From positions 12,923,109 to 12,987,108 of the forward strand of contig JAVTVX010000009.1 in NCBI GenBank assembly GCA_033439265.1: a stretch of 64,000 nt of DNA. The letters are read 5' to 3'. Position 1 is the first letter of the stretch. Each line of letters begins with the position of its first letter. The notes under the pieces were generated by a model that worked only from the letters and a program-made list of their open reading frames with translations, did not search any database and had not been told where the DNA came from. This document shows positions 58,960-64,000 of the stretch, piece by piece. The DNA comes from Dillenia suffruticosa. Taxonomy: Eukaryota > Streptophyta > Magnoliopsida > Dilleniales > Dilleniaceae. Position numbers and translations under genes: made by a program.

Positions 58960-60150
58960 ACTATCTAGATGGTTGAGGCGATATGTCCTTGAAAGAATTA
59001 TTGAGTAGACTTGGTAGGGCCTTCCTAGTTCGGTGCAAGTTTGTCCCTCGGTTGAGGTTGCCCTATTACTTTGACTCTTCTAATAACTAAGTCTCCAAGT
59101 TTAAATGTTCTGGTTTTGACTCACCTGTTATTGTATCTTGTCATTTGTTGTCGATAGGTTGCCATTTGAAAGGATATGGTGTCTCGTAGTTCTAGGTAGA
59201 GTAGTGCAGGCTCATTCGATCTTGGTTGGTATTGGTCTACGCATAGTGAGTAAATTTTGATTTCCATTAGGAAAACTACTTTACACATTCGTAAGGAATA
59301 TTGAATGGTGTTTCCCTTATGGATCAACGAGGTATAGTATGATAGGCCTAGAGAATTTTGGGAAGTTCATCTACTTAAAAGCCTTTTACTTCTTCTAATG
59401 CCATTTTAAGCCCTTGATGGACTATTTGGTTAGTCACATCATCAAGGCCGTTAGCTTGTGGGTATGCGACAAATGTAAAGTGATGCTTGATTTCGAGCTT
59501 GTTGCAGAATTCCTGGAAGCTCTTATTATCAAACTACTTAGCACTGTCAGTGATAAGAACATGGGGTAGGCTGAACCAGGTGTTGATGGACGCCTATGAA
59601 AGTCTATATCTTATAGGTTGTGACTTGAGCCAATGGTTCAGATTCAACCCATTTAGTGAAGTAATCTATGGCCACAATGAGAAATATTCATTGTCTTGTA
59701 GCTTGCAGGAACAACCCTAAAATGTTTATTTCCTATTATGAGAATGGCCATGAGCTTGCGATTGGGTAGAGCTCGGAGGAAGGTTGGTATGGCACTGAGA
59801 GAAGTACTGACAATTGTCACATTTCTTGGCACAAGTCTCTATATTGGCCTTCGTAGTGGGCCAAAAGAACCCTTGACATAAGGCCCTATTGGCTAAATAC
59901 TGAGCACCTTCTGCATAGCCATTCATGAATTTCTCTAAGCATGTAATTGACTTCCTCTGGTGTTAGGTATCTGAGGTATGGGTGAGTGAAAGATTTCTTA
60001 TAGAAGGTCCCATCAATGATGGTGTAAAACAATCTAGAACGGGGGTTGAATAGGTTGTTTGTAGATTTGTAGCCTTTTCTCGAATAATTGGGATTTTCAT
60101 AAGAGAGCGAAAGTAGATACGAATAAATAGGTAGGAGGCACAAGATTTTG
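58960..60150 (-). pseudogene. Integrase remnant of a Tat-type Ty3/gypsy element
   Basis: On the minus strand LFYTIIDGTFYKKSF and PYLRYLTPEEVNYMLREIH precede an HHCC-type zinc region with GAQYLANRALCQGFFWPTT and CDNCQ (59820-59900). Core segments follow: VAIDYFTKWVE near 59670, then LITDSAK and AYPQAN. The C-terminal part ends near 58975 with KLGDLVIRRV. Stops and frameshifts occur throughout. The wording resembles the Tat/Retand group and not the Tekay elements above. Only integrase is left; RT is not seen upstream, where a different repeat begins. Confidence 0.8.
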
Positions 60151-61850
60151 TAGTGGTTTTACCTAATCGGTGTACGTCTACTTCTAGGCACCCTCCTAGA
60201 TTTTCACTATTTTACTCAAATAGTACATACAACTAAATTCACAGGTTCTAGTTACACCTTACTATCTAACTCTCCAAAACTTACACAATCATATACAACA
60301 AAGTACACACAGCAAAGAGATAAGCCTTCCCTTTGTCTAATTAAAGTAAATGCAATTTAAGAATGAAGAATAAAAGCAATGACTCTTGAGGGTCTGATTT
60401 TAAGCTTTGTAGCTTGTACGTAGATCACAGAGTTTTAAATAGTTTTAGGCTAAAGAATGTTTAGTAGAGAATATTCAATTGTGGATCAAACTTATACATT
60501 CATCAACAATTGTTTTTGAAGATCTAGTAAGGTATTTATAACATCATTCACTATTTTGAACAATAGATTCATTGTGGTTTTGAGTGTTCAAATGTTAACC
60601 ATTAATTAGCCATAAATGCTTCAACCACTTGTTTGCTTTTCTGTAGAAGTAAACATTAAAAGCAAGCTATCAACTAATATTTATGTCCCATCGACTATCA
60701 AAATTTGAATTTCAAATTTTGTTTCGACAATTCCTTATACCTAGCTTACTATTAGTCTTTTTCTACAGATGATTAGTAAAATAGTAATTAAGCTTAGTCG
60801 GCTGAGTTTTCTTAGAATGTGTTTTATTTGTCTGAGTCCATTAATGTTTAGTCAACTACTTTGATATATTAGTTGACTGTTATATCATTTAGTCGAAGAT
60901 TTGACTATCTTAATTAACTAGTGTGTGTTATTATGCATTGTGTACAGACTAGAATTTATCATGCGTCGATTGGATTCTTTACATAGTCAAAAGATTTAAA
61001 GATTTTGTCGATTGCTGTATTTTGTGATTCATAGATAGCAAAATGCACTTAGTTGCATGTCTATTAACTTAATCTATTTAATCGAATAAGATTGAAATTT
61101 AGTCATCTGGTTTGTATATAAAGTATGTGAGAGCAAACTAATCTCAAGCATATATTGACTATTAGATTTAGTCAACTAGACTATTGTGATAGTTGACTAC
61201 TTAGCAACCTTATGTGTACTTAGCAAAATTCCTGTTCTTTTGATCATAGTAGTCGATTGAGTCTTTTATTCTACTGAATATGTTATCTTTCAAGTCTTAA
61301 TGGATCTAGTCAACATCTCTAGGATGTTTTGTCGACTTTTCTTTATTGATCAAAGTCGGATTTTCTAGGTATTCAAAAATTTAGTTAACAACTTTTATAA
61401 ATTAGTAGACAAGTTGTTTAAGATTTTAAAAAAATTTCTAAGTACTGAATGTGTTAGTTGAAGTCTCCTATTCACTTAGTCGACAAACTAGTTAGAGATC
61501 GAAGTAATTTTTGTAGTGTAGTGTAATCTAGTCGACATGATCAAGAAATTAGTCGATAAGTTATGTGGTTCAGATTTTAGTTAGTCGACATGGTTTATGG
61601 AGCAGTTGGCTATATTCAATTTAGTTCTATGTTTTCTTAATCTAGTCGGTTACCTTGATGGTCTAGTTGTCTATTATATACTATTTTGTGATTATTTGAC
61701 GACTAGATTATTGTATCTGTCGACAGTTCTGGAGAATACATCTAGTCTAATTTTTAACCAATTTCTCCTAATTATTTTCTTACTAATTTAAGTTGATTTG
61801 CTCATCATCGAAACATGTCTGTACGATGTTCTTCTCTTTTTTGATGATGA
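60030..61850 (-). repeat. Probable LTR of a SIRE-like Ty1/copia element
   Basis: At 60150-60215 GTGGTTTTACCTAATCGG and GTACGTCTACTTCTAGGC resemble the leader motif shared by many plant copia LTRs. At 61834-61853 the minus strand reads GTTTTGTCATCATCAAAAAA, resembling the stretch that precedes the 3' LTR in SIRE/Maximus elements. Between them lies a zone dense in TAGTCGAC-like words (60780-61740). Exact ends and target duplication were not found, so both family and borders are tentative. Confidence 0.4.
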
Positions 61851-62321
61851 CAAAACACATCTAGCATAGTTTTGGAATTAGATTAATTTAACTCCCCTTC
61901 AAACATTGCATCATAAACATCATAAACATACTCCCCCTCACAGTAGATAAGAAAACAATTTCAGCAGAGCAACAACAATACTTTAATATTCATTCCATTT
62001 TTCTCTCCCCCCTTTTGCCATCAATAGAAAGGGCTCAAATATAAGCTTAATAGGCAAAAAATGGCTCAAGATTAGGGTTAATGTAGACCTATTTCTAGAG
62101 GTACAAAAAAAAAAAAAAACCCAACCATTCTAGCATACTAATTGATTTTCCATCTCCATTTTTTAGGAACAATAATAAAATAGTCATTAAGCCAAGCAAT
62201 AAAATAATAATTTAAAATGAGACATTAATTTAAAACAGCCAGTAGATTACTACATATTGTTTAACAAGAAAATAAAATGCAAAGGTAAACCATACATTAT
62301 TAAGAGCAAAGTACCATGCAT

Positions 62322-63248
62322 TTATTTGACATATTCAGAAACTTGATTGACAATGTCTTTAATAACTTCTTGAACTATTGTTGAAAGATCTAAAAAGTAG
62401 CAGTAGCAGCAAGGGTAGGAGCATAGTAGATGATGATGGTTCAGTAGAGATTGGGGTGGAGATGCTAACTTGTTCAGGCACAAGAGTACACTTAGAGGAA
62501 GAAAGGAGGTCTGAAGGTCCAGATGATGAAGGAACATCAGAGGTTTGTGGTATAGAGAAGGATGGAGGTGAAAAGATTACTCTGGGCATCTTCATCCTTG
62601 GTTTTTCTTTAGTGTCATCGGAGTTATTTTCTTCTCTAGGCCTTTTTCTTCCTTCCTTAGAACTTTCAGTCAGTTTCTTTGTAGTTTTTCCATAGCCTTC
62701 GCGATTTTTGTGTTCTATTCTTCTATAACATGCACTCTATCATAAAAATAGAGAGTGTAAGTAGTAAGCCTAACTAGAGCACCCCCATCATCTATAAGGA
62801 TAATTCTTCACCAACCTTAGGTTTAGGGGCTCTTGATCAGTGATAAAGGGCTTAGGGTGTTTGCTTGTCTTCCCTTGTTTAGTGTAGAGGCATTGATGGC
62901 ATTCTTCATTTGTAGATCAATGGTATGTTATTAGGTCAGTTATCAAACTCCCATATGCTAAGTTCGTTAAGTCAGACTTAACATTGTTTATCATCATATG
63001 GGGACCAAGAAGTGTAGGCCTAGGTTCTTTCTTTCCATTATACTAGCCATTAAGTAGAGATCTTCTTTGGTTAAAAGTACATGACTACCTACCCTATGTT
63101 TCAGAATGTGGCTTACAATCAAGTGCAGTATTATTAAACTATTTGTACTAGTGTTAAGCACTTCCATTCTAGGGTTATTAAAGACTTTCCTGCAGTGTGC
63201 TAGTTGAATTCCACTAATGTACTCCTTGCATTCTTCATAGGAACCCAT
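62322..63248 (-). pseudogene. Extra ORF of a retrotransposon, plant-transposon-protein-like, broken
   Basis: The minus frame 63248-62994 starts MGSYEECKEYISGIQL and contains NSLIILHLIVSHILKHRVG. After one frameshift near 63000 it continues GPHMMINNVKSDLTNLAYGSLITDLI. The pattern is like the domain annotated as putative plant transposon protein, known from extra ORFs of plant retrotransposons. A serine/proline-rich tail follows at 62595-62322. Its position just before the SIRE-like 3' LTR motif fits an env-like or accessory ORF. Function unknown. Confidence 0.4.
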
Positions 63249-63418
63249 GGTACTCCACTAAGTCAACATATACTCTTACTTTTATTTTCCTTCCCTTGAT
63301 AAATGTCTCGAAGCAACAGCTTTTGGTATGTTCCCCTAAGTTTAATTTTTCATCATCCTTACTCTCAGTCAGTTATATATTGTTATAAAATAATTGCATA
63401 ACCCTTTCATATACCTTA

Positions 63419-63464
63419 TGTAACACCAAAAAAAAGAATCCCCAAATTGGATTAGGGCTAAAAA

Positions 63465-63517
<53 letters not shown>

Positions 63518-64000
63518 TTTCTCTCTTTCTTTTCTCCTCCGCCGCCGCTCTTCTCCTCTGCCGCGGCCTCTCCCCTTCTGCCACCCACCGCCGCTGTTCC
63601 TCCTTCCTCACGCGAGCGCTAGCCTGCAGCACCTCCTTCCTCGGGCGAGCGCACAAGCAGCGCTAAACCTTCTGCCCGAGTGCTCCATAGCACAAGCCGA
63701 GCCTGCGCATGAGCTGCGCGATCCCTGCACGAGCTCTTGCGCAACCCACTATGCGAGCCCTGCGGCGATCTCCCACGAGCAGCGCGCGACCCAGCATGAG
63801 CCAGCACGAGAGCCCAGCGCGCGACCCCAGCGCGAGCCAGCGTGTGACCCTAGCACTCTAGCGTGCGCTACACGAGCACATGCGACCCCAGCATGAGCGC
63901 GAGCGCACTCCAGCGCGCGACCCACTACGGCCTGCGAAGCCCTCTATGGCCAGCAAGCCGGGCTGCGAGCCTGCGAGCCCACCAGCGGGCCAGCCCACCA
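63419..64000 (+). repeat. 5' portion of another Tekay-type LTR, cut by the window end
   Basis: Starts TGTAACACC, followed by TTAGGGCTAAAAATCCC, a (CT)n tract of about 40 bp at 63468-63508 and a GC-rich leader with CGAGCGC/CAGCGCG words. It has the same order as the solo LTR at 51205, in the same orientation. Frames on the minus strand here are low-complexity artefacts. Whether it is a solo LTR or a full element cannot be told. Confidence 0.85.

Noticed and set aside
62378..62695. Plus-strand frame of 105 aa
   Set aside because: It lies antisense to the Ser/Pro-rich minus-strand frame of the probable retrotransposon ORF and has no recognisable domain.

Overview
This window is nuclear DNA from a flowering plant. 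The signs are an intron-rich plant-type beta-glucosidase gene (glycoside hydrolase family 1, GH1), AT-rich intergenic DNA, and nested LTR retrotransposons (Ty3/gypsy Tekay/Del type, Tat type, probable SIRE-like Ty1/copia) and CACTA DNA transposons. The species cannot be named from the sequence. Most of the 64 kb is transposon. The only clear host gene is the beta-glucosidase, and it is split by a retrotransposon.

Layout. 1-527: end of a CACTA-like element. 2095-2690: probable decayed En/Spm-type gene. 2763-7689: minus-strand solo LTR with perfect 5-bp target duplication (CTATA), itself hit by a 2.46-kb non-autonomous CACTA element (4874-7328, duplication GAG). 8458-21030: older plus-strand solo LTR, split by Tekay element 1 (8851-18936, minus, duplication GATAT). 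20884-21435: 273-bp tandem duplication. 21325-21702: inverted beta-glucosidase gene fragment. 22304-31898: Tekay element 2 (plus). 32405-32466: U2 snRNA 5' fragment between 16-nt direct repeats, just upstream of the beta-glucosidase promoter. 32581-46282: beta-glucosidase in 11 exons, interrupted inside exon 8 by Tekay element 3 (34550-45471, minus, duplication CAACC). 46406-48109: a different LTR family starting 124 bp after the stop codon. 48424-51134: decayed Ty3/gypsy internal region. 51205-54394: solo LTR with duplication TGAAA. 54780-56272: rearranged inverted LTR pieces. 58960-60150: Tat-type integrase remnant. 60030-63248: probable 3' end of a SIRE-like element. 63419-64000: start of another Tekay-type LTR.

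How the parts relate. The three Tekay elements share one plan: long LTRs (2.1-2.8 kb), initiator-Met tRNA primer site, gag with CCHC knuckle, then protease, reverse transcriptase, RNase H, integrase and a C-terminal chromodomain. The most interesting observation is that all of them appear built to be spliced. Each LTR has a donor, an acceptor, a 57-59-nt mini-exon and a second donor at matching places. A strong acceptor lies 5-8 nt before the gag ATG. A GT-AG intron with an early in-frame stop separates gag from protease. If this is right, gag mRNA loses the primer binding site, and Gag versus Gag-Pol is set by splicing.

Dropping element 3 and one copy of its 5-bp duplication leaves a 1569-nt coding sequence (522 codons) with both catalytic glutamates, so the gene was intact when it was hit. 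All coordinates come from reading by eye; nothing was aligned by computer.
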